From assembly GCA_030637025.1 (NCBI GenBank), contig DAOVVV010000038.1, positions 1 through 22,792 on the forward strand: 22,792 nt of DNA. The letters run 5' to 3'. How positions within the stretch are numbered: the stretch's first letter is position 1; the number at the start of each line of letters is the position of its first letter. This document shows, one piece after another, positions 14,356-21,520 of this stretch. A model generated the notes under the pieces. It was given only the letters and a program-made list of their open reading frames with translations, was not told where the DNA came from and did not search any database. Origin of the DNA: JAGLHV01 sp023143305 [NCBI: Clostridia bacterium] (GTDB lineage Bacteria; CBDUZB01; JAGLHV01). Position numbers and translations under genes: made by a program.

Positions 14356-14943
14356 TTATAATCCAAACAGCCCTTTAAATCCCAGAAAAGAAAGAGACAT
14401 TAAACCGGCTATAAAAAAAGATATGGGATACCCTTTCAAAGGTTCGGGTACAGGAGCCAGTTCAACCCTTTCTCTGATATAAGAAAAAAGCACAATAGCT
14501 ATAGTATACCCCGCTGCTACACCCCAGGTATATATTAAACCTCTGATAAAACTGAAATTATAGTCAATATTTAAAAAAGCAACGGCTAAAATAGCACAAT
14601 TAGTAGTAACTAAAGGTAGATAAACCCCTAAAGCTCTGTAAAGCCCGGGGAAAAATTTTTTCATAAATATTTCTTCCAGCTGAACCAGGGAAGCAATAAC
14701 AATAATAAAAGTTGCCGTTCTTAAAAATTCTAATTGCAAAGGTATTAAAACATAATAATAAAGAATCCAGGTTACCATAGAGGCCATGGTCATCACAAAA
14801 AAAACCGCTGCACTCATTCCCAGGGAAGCCTTTATTCTACCGGACACGCCAAAGAAAGAACAAAGTCCCAGAAAACGGATAAGTAAAATATTATTGATCA
14901 GTAATGCCGATATAAATATACCCAGTAAATTTACTTCTTCCAT
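14356..14943 (-). CDS. rnfA: Rnf complex membrane subunit RnfA
   Basis: RnfA, 195 residues, an integral membrane subunit of the ion-translocating ferredoxin:NAD oxidoreductase, related to RnfE and NqrE. Seen: six hydrophobic segments across the whole length, the typical opening NNILLIRFLGLCSFFGVSG, and LVTTNCAILAVAFLN (about 113-127), in which Cys116 belongs to the conserved half-site that with RnfE holds a membrane [2Fe-2S] cluster in solved Rnf/Nqr structures. The ATG follows GAGAGG by about 7 bases; the gap to rnfE is 32 bases. Length and motifs are normal for the family. Confidence 0.97.
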   Translation of the reverse strand: MEEVNLLGIFISALLINNILLIRFLGLCSFFGVSGRIKASLGMSAAVFFVMTMASMVTWILYYYVLIPLQLEFLRTATFIIVIASLVQLEEIFMKKFFPGLYRALGVYLPLVTTNCAILAVAFLNIDYNFSFIRGLIYTWGVAAGYTIAIVLFSYIRERVELAPVPEPLKGYPISFFIAGLMSLSFLGFKGLFGL

Positions 14944-14975
14944 TTCTTGCCTCTCTTCTTTAATGTTAATATTAA

Positions 14976-15563
14976 TTACTTATATTTTTGCCTGTACCAG
15001 TTTAAGACTCCTATTAAGAAACCAATAGTAATAAACCCACCCGGGGGTAAAATCATTATTAATGCCGGATAGGAAACAAAATTACCCAACCCAAAAACAG
15101 TCCCACTTCCCAGTAATTCTCTAATCATTCCTATTATCGTAATTACCAGGGTAAAACCTAATCCCATTCCTAAAGCATCTAATAGGGAATAAAATATATT
15201 ATTCCGGTAGGCAAAAACCTCTGCTCTGCCTAAAATAATACAATTAACTACAATTAACGGAACAAAAACCCCCAGGCTCTTATGTAAAGGAGGATAATAT
15301 GCTGCCATTAAATAATCAGTTACGGTAACAAAAGTAGAAATAATAATAATAAAAACAGGGATACGCACCCCGTCCGGAATAAATTTTCTAAAAAGAGAAA
15401 CTACCAGATTAGAGCCTACTAAAACAAACAAAACAGCGATGCCCATTCCTAAACTATTTATTGCTGTTGCCGAAACCGCTAATAAGGGACATAACCCCAG
15501 CAATAAAATTAAAACCGGATTTTCTTTTATAATGCCTTTAGTAAACTCATTCCACCTGATCAT
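14976..15563 (-). CDS. rnfE: Rnf complex membrane subunit RnfE
   Basis: RnfE, 195 residues, is the partner of RnfA with inverted membrane topology. Seen: multiple hydrophobic helices; KENPVLILLLGLCPLLAVS (about 14-32), with the Cys that contributes to the intramembrane Fe-S site; and VFVPLIVVNCIILGRAE, the second conserved Cys segment. The closing PPGGFITIGFLIG is typical. The start at 15563 overlaps the end of rnfG by 17 bases, which supports translational coupling, with AAGGAAAG just upstream. No anomaly was noticed. Confidence 0.97.
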   Translation of the reverse strand: MIRWNEFTKGIIKENPVLILLLGLCPLLAVSATAINSLGMGIAVLFVLVGSNLVVSLFRKFIPDGVRIPVFIIIISTFVTVTDYLMAAYYPPLHKSLGVFVPLIVVNCIILGRAEVFAYRNNIFYSLLDALGMGLGFTLVITIIGMIRELLGSGTVFGLGNFVSYPALIMILPPGGFITIGFLIGVLNWYRQKYK

Positions 15564-16116
15564 CTTTATCTTCTTTCCTTAAATAATAATTTTCATTTAA
15601 CCAATTTAAACATTTTTTACTTCCCACGGTCACTGCCTGAGAAGAAATAGTTGCTCCGGTAATAGCATCTATTTTTCCGGATGAATCTTTTTTACTTAAC
15701 ATTAAATCATCATTTTTTTTCCCGACAAACTGTTTAAGAAAACTTTCCTGAGTAATTTTTGCTCCTAAACCAGGTGTTTCCGTATGTTGAAGGACTTTTA
15801 ACCCATTTATTTCTGCTTCATTATTTAATCCAATAATCATATCGATTTTACCGCTATATCCTTTAGCTGAAATATTCATTACCACTCCTACCCGGTTACC
15901 AATATCATTATACCCTATATTTAATTCTTTTTTCCCGATTTTAAGCGGTTCAAACACTACTGCCTGGGAAAGAACTTCTTTTTGGGCAATTCTAATTCTT
16001 TTTTCCCTTTGTTGATCAATTAAAGGTTTAGTTTTCTGATAAACAAAAGATAAAACCGCTGCAGAGATAACACAAACAACAGTTAAAACAAACCCTGTTT
16101 TAAATACATTTTTCAT
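15547..16116 (-). CDS. rnfG: Rnf complex flavoprotein subunit RnfG
   Basis: RnfG, 189 residues, carries covalently bound FMN on the outer face of the membrane. Seen: one N-terminal membrane helix (about 7-26), a soluble FMN-binding domain with HTETPGLGAKI (111-121), and the flavinylation motif DAITGATISS (150-159), in which Thr156 is the expected attachment residue for ApbE (encoded downstream in the same operon). The gene overlaps rnfD by 4 bases (ATGA) at its start and rnfE by 17 bases at its end. The C-terminal tail is short and charged. Confidence 0.97.
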   Translation of the reverse strand: MKNVFKTGFVLTVVCVISAAVLSFVYQKTKPLIDQQREKRIRIAQKEVLSQAVVFEPLKIGKKELNIGYNDIGNRVGVVMNISAKGYSGKIDMIIGLNNEAEINGLKVLQHTETPGLGAKITQESFLKQFVGKKNDDLMLSKKDSSGKIDAITGATISSQAVTVGSKKCLNWLNENYYLRKEDKDDQVE

Positions 16117-17051
16117 GGCGTCTTGCTCCTGAGGGAAACAGTTCCAAATCTTTTAGGTTTGGTATATTGATCTATTAAAGGAACAAACATATTCATAATT
16201 AATATAGCATAACAAACACCTTCCGGGGTACCCCCTTTAAAACGAATCAGAATGGTTAACAAGCCGCATCCTATTCCAAAAAATACTTTTCCGGATTTAG
16301 TAAGGGGAGAAGTAACTATATCCGTAGCCATAAAAAACGCCCCCAAAATTAATCCCCCACTCATAACATTAAATAATAAATCCCCGCCCATAAGTATAGA
16401 GAGAATTCCTACAGTTGAAATAAAAAATAAAGGAGTATGTATTTTAATTTGTTTTTTATATAAAAGATATCCTGCCCCTATTAATAAAGCCAAAGTCGAA
16501 GTTTCCCCCAGACAACCTACCCGGTTGCCTAAAAATAAATCCAGGTAAGATGGTAATGGATTATCCAATCCCATTTTAACTATATCTAAGGGAGAGGCAC
16601 TGGTAATTCCATCAAAAGGAGTAGTCCAGGTAGTCATCTGTATCGGCCAGGAAACCAGTAATACTGCCCTGCCCACCAGTACCGGATTAAAAGGATTATT
16701 ACCTAATCCTCCAAAAATCTGTTTGCCCAGCAAAATGGAAAGCACAGCACCAACAGCAACCAACCACCAGGGAGAACCGGGAGGTAACACAAAAGCCAAA
16801 AGAATCCCGGTAACTACTGCACTTAAATCATTTATAGTTATTTCCTTTCCAAAAATCTTTTGAGAAAAAAACTCCGTTCCGACACAAAAAATGACACTTA
16901 TCAAAACCAACATTAAAGAATACCACCCAAATAAATATACCGATACTATTAAAGCCGGAAATAAAGCTATAATTACATCCAGCATTATGGAAGAAACAGT
17001 TTCTTTTCCTTTTATATGCGGCGAAACAGAAACAACTAACTGGTCTTTCAC
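16113..17051 (-). CDS. rnfD: Rnf complex membrane flavoprotein subunit RnfD
   Basis: RnfD, 312 residues from the GTG at 17051. This start is preferred because AGGGAG (17058-17063) lies 6 bases upstream; a TTG at 17057 abuts that Shine-Dalgarno sequence. Role: a multi-helix membrane subunit thought to be part of the ion pathway, with covalent FMN. Seen: about ten hydrophobic segments; FGGLGNNPFNPVLVGRA in the first half; the candidate flavinylation segment DGITSASPLD (about 147-156), where the usual acceptor Thr is Ser; GCLGETSTLALLIGAG; and FMATDIVTSPLTKSG near the end, typical of the NqrB/RnfD family. The 118 bases between it and rnfC contain a GC-richer repeat (17081-17155). Confidence 0.96.
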   Translation of the reverse strand: MKDQLVVSVSPHIKGKETVSSIMLDVIIALFPALIVSVYLFGWYSLMLVLISVIFCVGTEFFSQKIFGKEITINDLSAVVTGILLAFVLPPGSPWWLVAVGAVLSILLGKQIFGGLGNNPFNPVLVGRAVLLVSWPIQMTTWTTPFDGITSASPLDIVKMGLDNPLPSYLDLFLGNRVGCLGETSTLALLIGAGYLLYKKQIKIHTPLFFISTVGILSILMGGDLLFNVMSGGLILGAFFMATDIVTSPLTKSGKVFFGIGCGLLTILIRFKGGTPEGVCYAILIMNMFVPLIDQYTKPKRFGTVSLRSKTP

Positions 17052-17080
17052 TAACAACTCCCTATTATGAATTTCCTACC

Positions 17081-17155
17081 CAATCCGCCTTAAAGACCGG
17101 CAAACCCACCTTATCCGATTGAGGCGGAGCGGGCCTACCTTATAGACTGGCAAAC
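17081..17155. repeat. GC-richer intergenic repeat with two copies of a ~21-base unit
   Basis: Seen: atccgccttaaagaccggca (17083-17102) and gcctaccttatagactggca (17133-17152) are imperfect direct copies of one unit, and a third, closer copy is at 21317-21336. Between them tccgcct (17084-17090) and aggcgga (17122-17128) form a 7-bp inverted repeat. The stretch is clearly GC-richer than the surrounding genes. It lies between rnfC and rnfD. Confidence 0.6.
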
Positions 17156-17169
17156 AAGCAGGCGAAATT

Positions 17170-18486
17170 TTAATTTTTTTTCAACTTATTGATTTCTACC
17201 TTTGCCCATTTTACATATTGAACAATAGGTTTCTTTGCCGGGCAAACATAAGCACAAGCACCGCATTCTATACAATCCAAAACACCATATTTTTTTGTTT
17301 CTTCCCAGTTTTTATTCTCGGCATAAAGAGAAATCATACAGGGAGATAAACCCATAGGACAAGCATCAATACATTTAGAACAGCGGATACAATTCCGTAG
17401 ATATTCTTTTTTTAATTCCTGTTTACCAAAAACTAAAATTCCGGAAGTTCCTTTCACCACAGGAACTTCCAAATTATATTGGGTAATTCCCATCATTGGA
17501 CCACCCATAATCACTTTTCCCGGCACAGAACTAAACCCGCCACATTCCTCGATTAAAAAAGAAATAGAACTTCCTATTCTTACTCTTAAATTTTTGGGAG
17601 CGAAAACTCCCCATCCGCTTACTGTAACAATCCGGGAAACCAGTGGAATACCTCGCATCACCGCTTCTCTTATGGCAAAAGAAGTTCCTACATTATCTAC
17701 TAATACCCCCACATCCATAGGTAACCCGCCGGAAGGAACTTCTCTGTTTAATACAGCTTTAATTAACTGTTTCTCTCCTCCCTGCGGATATTTTTCTTTT
17801 AATATTTTTAAACTTATATTAGGCTGTTTGGCAATCTCTTTTTTCAATATCCTTATCGCCCGCGGTTTATTCTCTTCCACTCCTACAACTCCCCAGGAAG
17901 CATTTACGGTTTGCATTATTATTTTCAAACCTTCAATAATTTCCACCGGATGTTTAACCATCAACTGTTCATCAGCGGAAAGATAAGGTTCACATTCTAC
18001 ACCATTTAAAATAACCGTATCTATTTCTTTATGGGGAGACAATTTTATATGAGTAGGAAAAGCTGCTCCCCCCAATCCCACAATACCTGCTTCTTTAATA
18101 ATGTTACAAATTTGTTTTGGGGACAAACGAAAATAATCCTCGTGTATTTTTCTCTTTTCTATCCACTCATCCCGCCCATCTGATTTAATAATCACTGCCA
18201 AATCTTTTTTGCCTGAAACAGGATGTAGGTGTAAACAAATATCAATCACTTCTCCTGAAATACTGGAATGAACAGGAACAGAAACATTGCCTTGTGCTTC
18301 TCCGATTTTTTGTCCGACTTTTACTTTTTCTCCCTTAGAAACTATTGGTTGTGCAGGTTTTCCGATATGCTGAACTAAAGGAATAACTACTTGCTGCGGA
18401 ATACTCGTTTCTTTTATTTCTTCCCCAACGGTCAATTGCTTACAAGCTAAAAGATGAATTCCGGCTTTAAAAGTAACTTTTTTCAT
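17170..18486 (-). CDS. rnfC: Rnf complex NADH-binding subunit RnfC
   Basis: RnfC, 438 residues, is the cytosolic NAD(H)/FMN-binding and Fe-S subunit where NAD+ is reduced. Seen: an N-terminal barrel-sandwich segment (KGEKVKVGQKIGEAQG, then VPVHSSISGEV, about 51-80), the nucleotide-binding GIVGLGGAAFPTHIKLS (about 134-150), NGVECEPYLSADE, GGPMMG (about 329-334), and two ferredoxin motifs, C366/C369/C372/C376 and C405/C408/C411/C415. The start has AGGG 7 bases upstream. It is first in the operon, behind the promoter at 18566-18594 with a leader of about 73 bases. The order rnfCDGEAB is that of Acetobacterium- and Thermotoga-type operons. Confidence 0.97.
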   Translation of the reverse strand: MKKVTFKAGIHLLACKQLTVGEEIKETSIPQQVVIPLVQHIGKPAQPIVSKGEKVKVGQKIGEAQGNVSVPVHSSISGEVIDICLHLHPVSGKKDLAVIIKSDGRDEWIEKRKIHEDYFRLSPKQICNIIKEAGIVGLGGAAFPTHIKLSPHKEIDTVILNGVECEPYLSADEQLMVKHPVEIIEGLKIIMQTVNASWGVVGVEENKPRAIRILKKEIAKQPNISLKILKEKYPQGGEKQLIKAVLNREVPSGGLPMDVGVLVDNVGTSFAIREAVMRGIPLVSRIVTVSGWGVFAPKNLRVRIGSSISFLIEECGGFSSVPGKVIMGGPMMGITQYNLEVPVVKGTSGILVFGKQELKKEYLRNCIRCSKCIDACPMGLSPCMISLYAENKNWEETKKYGVLDCIECGACAYVCPAKKPIVQYVKWAKVEINKLKKN

Positions 18487-18565
18487 AATAAACCCTATTT
18501 TTTAAACAATAATTTACAACACAAACAGCACAAACCTTAATAAAAATAAACTAACAACGGAATGA

Positions 18566-18594
18566 ATTATACATAAAAAATACAAACGCGTCAA
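18566..18594 (-). promoter_or_regulatory. Promoter of the rnf operon
   Basis: Minus strand: TTGACG (18589-18594), exactly 17 bases, then a perfect TATAAT (18566-18571). Predicted start near 18559. It lies in the 246-base gap between the response regulator stop (18733) and rnfC, so rnf is probably transcribed apart from the two-component genes. No terminator hairpin was found after the regulator gene. Confidence 0.75.
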
Positions 18595-18732
18595 GAAAAA
18601 ACAAACCATAGATTAGAAAAGAAATTCTGCATCCTGAGACTTGAAAATTCTTTGGATTTCTTTAATAATATGTTTTAAAAAGGCAGGATACTACGGAAGA
18701 AACCTTAATCGGTAAAATAAATTTAACTTTTT

Positions 18733-19662
18733 TTATTTTTTTCTTCTGTCTATAATAAAAGCGCTTTTGTTTTGCTTCTTAACAAATTTCTTTAATTCCA
18801 TAGCAACAGCACTTACTTTCGCCGAATGGGTTATTTTTTTATTTTCATTGGTTACCACAGCAATAGCTATGGAGACAAAAGGGAATTTTCTCTTTTTACC
18901 TCTTCTATCCTGAATTATAATGTATCCTTTTTTTCTATCTTCTTCATTATATAAAGCAGGAACCATTGCATCAAAATCTTTAATGATTTGTTTACAGGTA
19001 ATTTCTATTTTATCAATACTGGTAATAGCAATAAAATCATCTCCACCGATATGCCCCAGAAAATCTTCCGAATTACCTAAATCTCTAAAGGTATCTATAA
19101 TTACCTTTTCCGTGGCTTTAATCAGTCCATCTCCCCGAACAAAACCATAATAATCATTAAAGGCTTTAAATTTATTTAAATCCATATAAATTACCGCAAA
19201 AGAATTTTGTGAATGAATTCTTTCTTCAATGTTTTTAATAATAGCATTATTCCCGGGTAAATGGGTCAAAGGATTAGAATCCATATTTTCCATAGTACGC
19301 CTTAATACCATTTCTATACGAGCTAAAAGTAATGCCGTCCGGAAGGGCTTTACCAAATAATCATCCGCTCCCTTACTTAATCCCATTAATTCGTCCCTTT
19401 CTTCTCCCTGGGCAGTTAACATAATAATAGGAAGATTTCTTAATAATAAATCATCTCTTATTTTTTGACAAACCTCGTATCCCCCCATTTCCGGCATCCT
19501 TACATCCAAAAGAATTAAATCCGGAACTTCACTATAAATCTTTCCCAATGCCTCTTTGCCATTAGCTGCCATAACTACCGTATAGTCTGCCAACTCTAAA
19601 GAATCTTTAATCATTTCCCGAATATTAGGCTCGTCATCAACAACTAATATTTTATTTTTCAT
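18733..19662 (-). CDS. Response regulator with REC and GGDEF-like (GGDDF) domains
   Basis: A 309-residue two-component output protein. Seen: a receiver domain (3-120) with acidic pocket D10/D11 (VVDDEP), phosphoacceptor D53 (LILLDVRMPE), T83 (IMLTA) and K105 (LVKPF); then a GGDEF-family domain (about 129-300) beginning NPLTHLPGNNAI, with IYMDLNKFKAFNDYYGFVRGD and the signature HIGGDDFI (206-210 is GGDDF). Known: GGDEF domains make cyclic di-GMP; the metal/catalytic Glu at the fourth signature position is Asp here, so activity may be reduced, absent or altered. An upstream inhibitory RxxD site is not obvious. The gene follows the sensor kinase by 49 bases on the same strand and is its probable phosphorylation target. 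Confidence 0.93.
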   Translation of the reverse strand: MKNKILVVDDEPNIREMIKDSLELADYTVVMAANGKEALGKIYSEVPDLILLDVRMPEMGGYEVCQKIRDDLLLRNLPIIMLTAQGEERDELMGLSKGADDYLVKPFRTALLLARIEMVLRRTMENMDSNPLTHLPGNNAIIKNIEERIHSQNSFAVIYMDLNKFKAFNDYYGFVRGDGLIKATEKVIIDTFRDLGNSEDFLGHIGGDDFIAITSIDKIEITCKQIIKDFDAMVPALYNEEDRKKGYIIIQDRRGKKRKFPFVSIAIAVVTNENKKITHSAKVSAVAMELKKFVKKQNKSAFIIDRRKK

Positions 19663-19711
19663 TATTTGCCCTTTCTCTGCTATTTTTTAAATTAATTTTA
19701 TTTATTTTATC

Positions 19712-21136
19712 TTATTTTTTGAGTAATGTAAAATGAAATATGCTTCCCTGATTTAATCTGCTCTCTACCCATATCTTACCACCGTGTGCTTCAACAATTC
19801 CTTTTACAATAGCTAACCCCAAACCAGTCCCCTTGGGTTTACCAGATCCTCCGGAAGTCTTACGAACCTGACGGAATTTATCAAACACATAATTTACTGC
19901 ATCCGAAGGGATTCCCACCCCTGTATCCTGAACACTAATTTGCAGGCTATCCCCTTTATCCCGGGCAAAAATGGTTATTCTTCCTCCCGAAGGAGTAAAT
20001 TTAAAGGCATTACTGACCAAATTAGTAATCACCTGCTTTATCTTATCAGCATCAGCTAAAATTGGTTTTATATCGGAAGGTATATCCATAACCGTTTTAA
20101 TCTGTTTCTCCTCAGTCAAAGGAGTGAATAAAATGAATATTTCCTCAGCTATTTGAGCAATACTTACCTGTTCTTTAACTACCTCCAATTGAGCTGCCTC
20201 TATTTTAGCCAGATCTAATACATCATTGATAAAACGGGTCAATCGGGTTGTATCACTTTTCATAATCTTTAATGCTTTAATTCTTCTTTCCTCATTCATT
20301 TTTTCCGGAGGTGTATCGATAAAAAGGTCTAGATATCCTTGAATAGCGGTAAGCGGCGATCTCAACTCATGGGAAACACTGGAAACAAAATCCTTCTTCA
20401 TCTGGTCCAATTCCTTTAATTTTTCTGCCATACGATTAAACTCCCCGGCCAGAGCACCTAATTCATTTTTGGTATTAATAACAATTTTTGTATCTAAATT
20501 ACCGTCCCCTATGGTTTTTGCTCCCTGCGCCAATTTTCTAATTGGACGGGTTATCTTTCTGGATAAAAGAAACGCCCCGATAATTCCTATCACTAAAGAG
20601 ACTAATGCTACCTGTAATATACGCGCCCGTGTTTTCCCTACTACATCTTTTATCCTTTTATTAATGATATCCTGAGAAAAACCTACTTGAGCAATACCGG
20701 TTTTATTTTGATTTATAATCACGGGAAAGGACAATATATCAAGAAGTTCACCGTTAAGCGGATTAGTATAGATCTGCCTTATAAATTTTGTAGTTCTTTT
20801 TGCTTTTTTCCCTGCAGAACTTTTTAAAACATTTTTTATTAATCTATTCTTACTAGACGTAAGAACTCTACCATTATTGTCCAGATAAAGGCCATATACT
20901 ATAGCCTTATTGGTTTTTTTAATTACATTAATATAATTAAGAAGAAGTATTTCGTCATCCGTAATTAATGCTTCTTTGCAAAGTTGGCTAAAATTTTTAA
21001 CTGTACTAATTTCAACATTTTTAATTTCTTCAATCAGAAACTGTTTTTCAAAAAGAAAAAGAAAAATACTTACACCTAAAATAACTATTATTATAAGCAT
21101 GCTGGCAAATAAAGTAAACTCTGTCTTTAATTTCAT
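19712..21136 (-). CDS. Membrane sensor histidine kinase (HAMP-HisKA-HATPase)
   Basis: A 474-residue sensor kinase. Seen: membrane helix 1 (about 9-29); an extracytoplasmic sensor of about 140 residues with a Cache/PAS-like pattern (AIVYGLYLDNNGRVLTSS); helix 2 (about 172-192); HAMP (193-245); HisKA with the phosphorylated H256 in FVSSVSHELRSPLTAIQGYL; and HATPase_c with the N box TNLVSNAFKFTPSGG (371-385), DTGVGIP (404-410), F box VFDKFRQV and GTGLGLAIVKGIVEAHGG (436-453). All catalytic motifs are intact. The signal is unknown. The promoter at 21254-21282 gives a leader of about 110 bases; the ribosome-binding site AAAGG is about 10 bases upstream. It forms an operon with the REC-GGDDF regulator that follows. 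Confidence 0.95.
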   Translation of the reverse strand: MKLKTEFTLFASMLIIIVILGVSIFLFLFEKQFLIEEIKNVEISTVKNFSQLCKEALITDDEILLLNYINVIKKTNKAIVYGLYLDNNGRVLTSSKNRLIKNVLKSSAGKKAKRTTKFIRQIYTNPLNGELLDILSFPVIINQNKTGIAQVGFSQDIINKRIKDVVGKTRARILQVALVSLVIGIIGAFLLSRKITRPIRKLAQGAKTIGDGNLDTKIVINTKNELGALAGEFNRMAEKLKELDQMKKDFVSSVSHELRSPLTAIQGYLDLFIDTPPEKMNEERRIKALKIMKSDTTRLTRFINDVLDLAKIEAAQLEVVKEQVSIAQIAEEIFILFTPLTEEKQIKTVMDIPSDIKPILADADKIKQVITNLVSNAFKFTPSGGRITIFARDKGDSLQISVQDTGVGIPSDAVNYVFDKFRQVRKTSGGSGKPKGTGLGLAIVKGIVEAHGGKIWVESRLNQGSIFHFTLLKK

Positions 21137-21253
21137 TTAATTTTACCTTTAACTTTTCTTGTTTTCTTATATTTATCTCTTGTAAAACAATATTTACTTT
21201 TAAGTACTAAAAATTAACTCCAAAAATATTTTACTTTTTGTGCTCACAATTTA

Positions 21254-21282
21254 AATTTAATCTTTTCTTTGTTTTTTGTCAA
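21254..21282 (-). promoter_or_regulatory. Promoter of the sensor kinase/regulator operon
   Basis: Minus strand: a perfect TTGACA (21277-21282), 17 bases, then TAAATT (21254-21259). Predicted start near 21247. It is the only good promoter in the 384-base gap upstream of the kinase. Confidence 0.6.
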
Positions 21283-21315
21283 CATATTTTCAAACTTCCC
21301 ATCCAATAGACCAAC

Positions 21316-21339
21316 GGATCCACCTTAAAGACTGGCAAG
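21316..21339. repeat. Third copy of the rnfC-rnfD intergenic repeat unit
   Basis: Seen: atccaccttaaagactggca (21317-21336) differs at two positions from the copy at 17083-17102. This shows that the unit is dispersed between unrelated gene pairs and is not part of the rnf genes. Confidence 0.55.
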
Positions 21340-21367
21340 TAGGCAAACAACTGTCTTTTATTTAAAT

Positions 21368-21382
21368 CCCTTTTTCAAAGGG
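21368..21382. repeat. Short palindromic element ccctttttcaaaggg
   Basis: A 6-bp perfect stem (cccttt/aaaggg) with a 3-base loop, about 139 bases downstream of the surface-protein stop. It resembles short dispersed palindromes of the 'aatccccctttnnnaaaggggga' kind. On the minus strand there is no T-run after the stem, so terminator function is uncertain. Confidence 0.4.
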
Positions 21383-21440
21383 GGAAAAATTGTCCTTTTT
21401 CTTTTGCTATTCGCTATTTGCCATTCGCAGTATTTTATTT

Positions 21441-21464
21441 TTATCTTTGTCTTTATCTTTGTCT
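21441..21464. repeat. Two tandem copies of a 12-base unit (ttatctttgtct)
   Basis: Perfect tandem duplication 21441-21452 / 21453-21464. Just to its left is the near-repeat gctattcgctatttgccatt (21406-21425). Together with the hairpin and the 21316 repeat these fill the 384-base gap 21137-21520, which otherwise holds only the kinase promoter and no gene that can be supported. Confidence 0.5.
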
Positions 21465-21520
21465 TTGACCAATTCAACAAATTTAAACCAATTAAACTAT
21501 CTTTGTTAACTATCTTTTTT

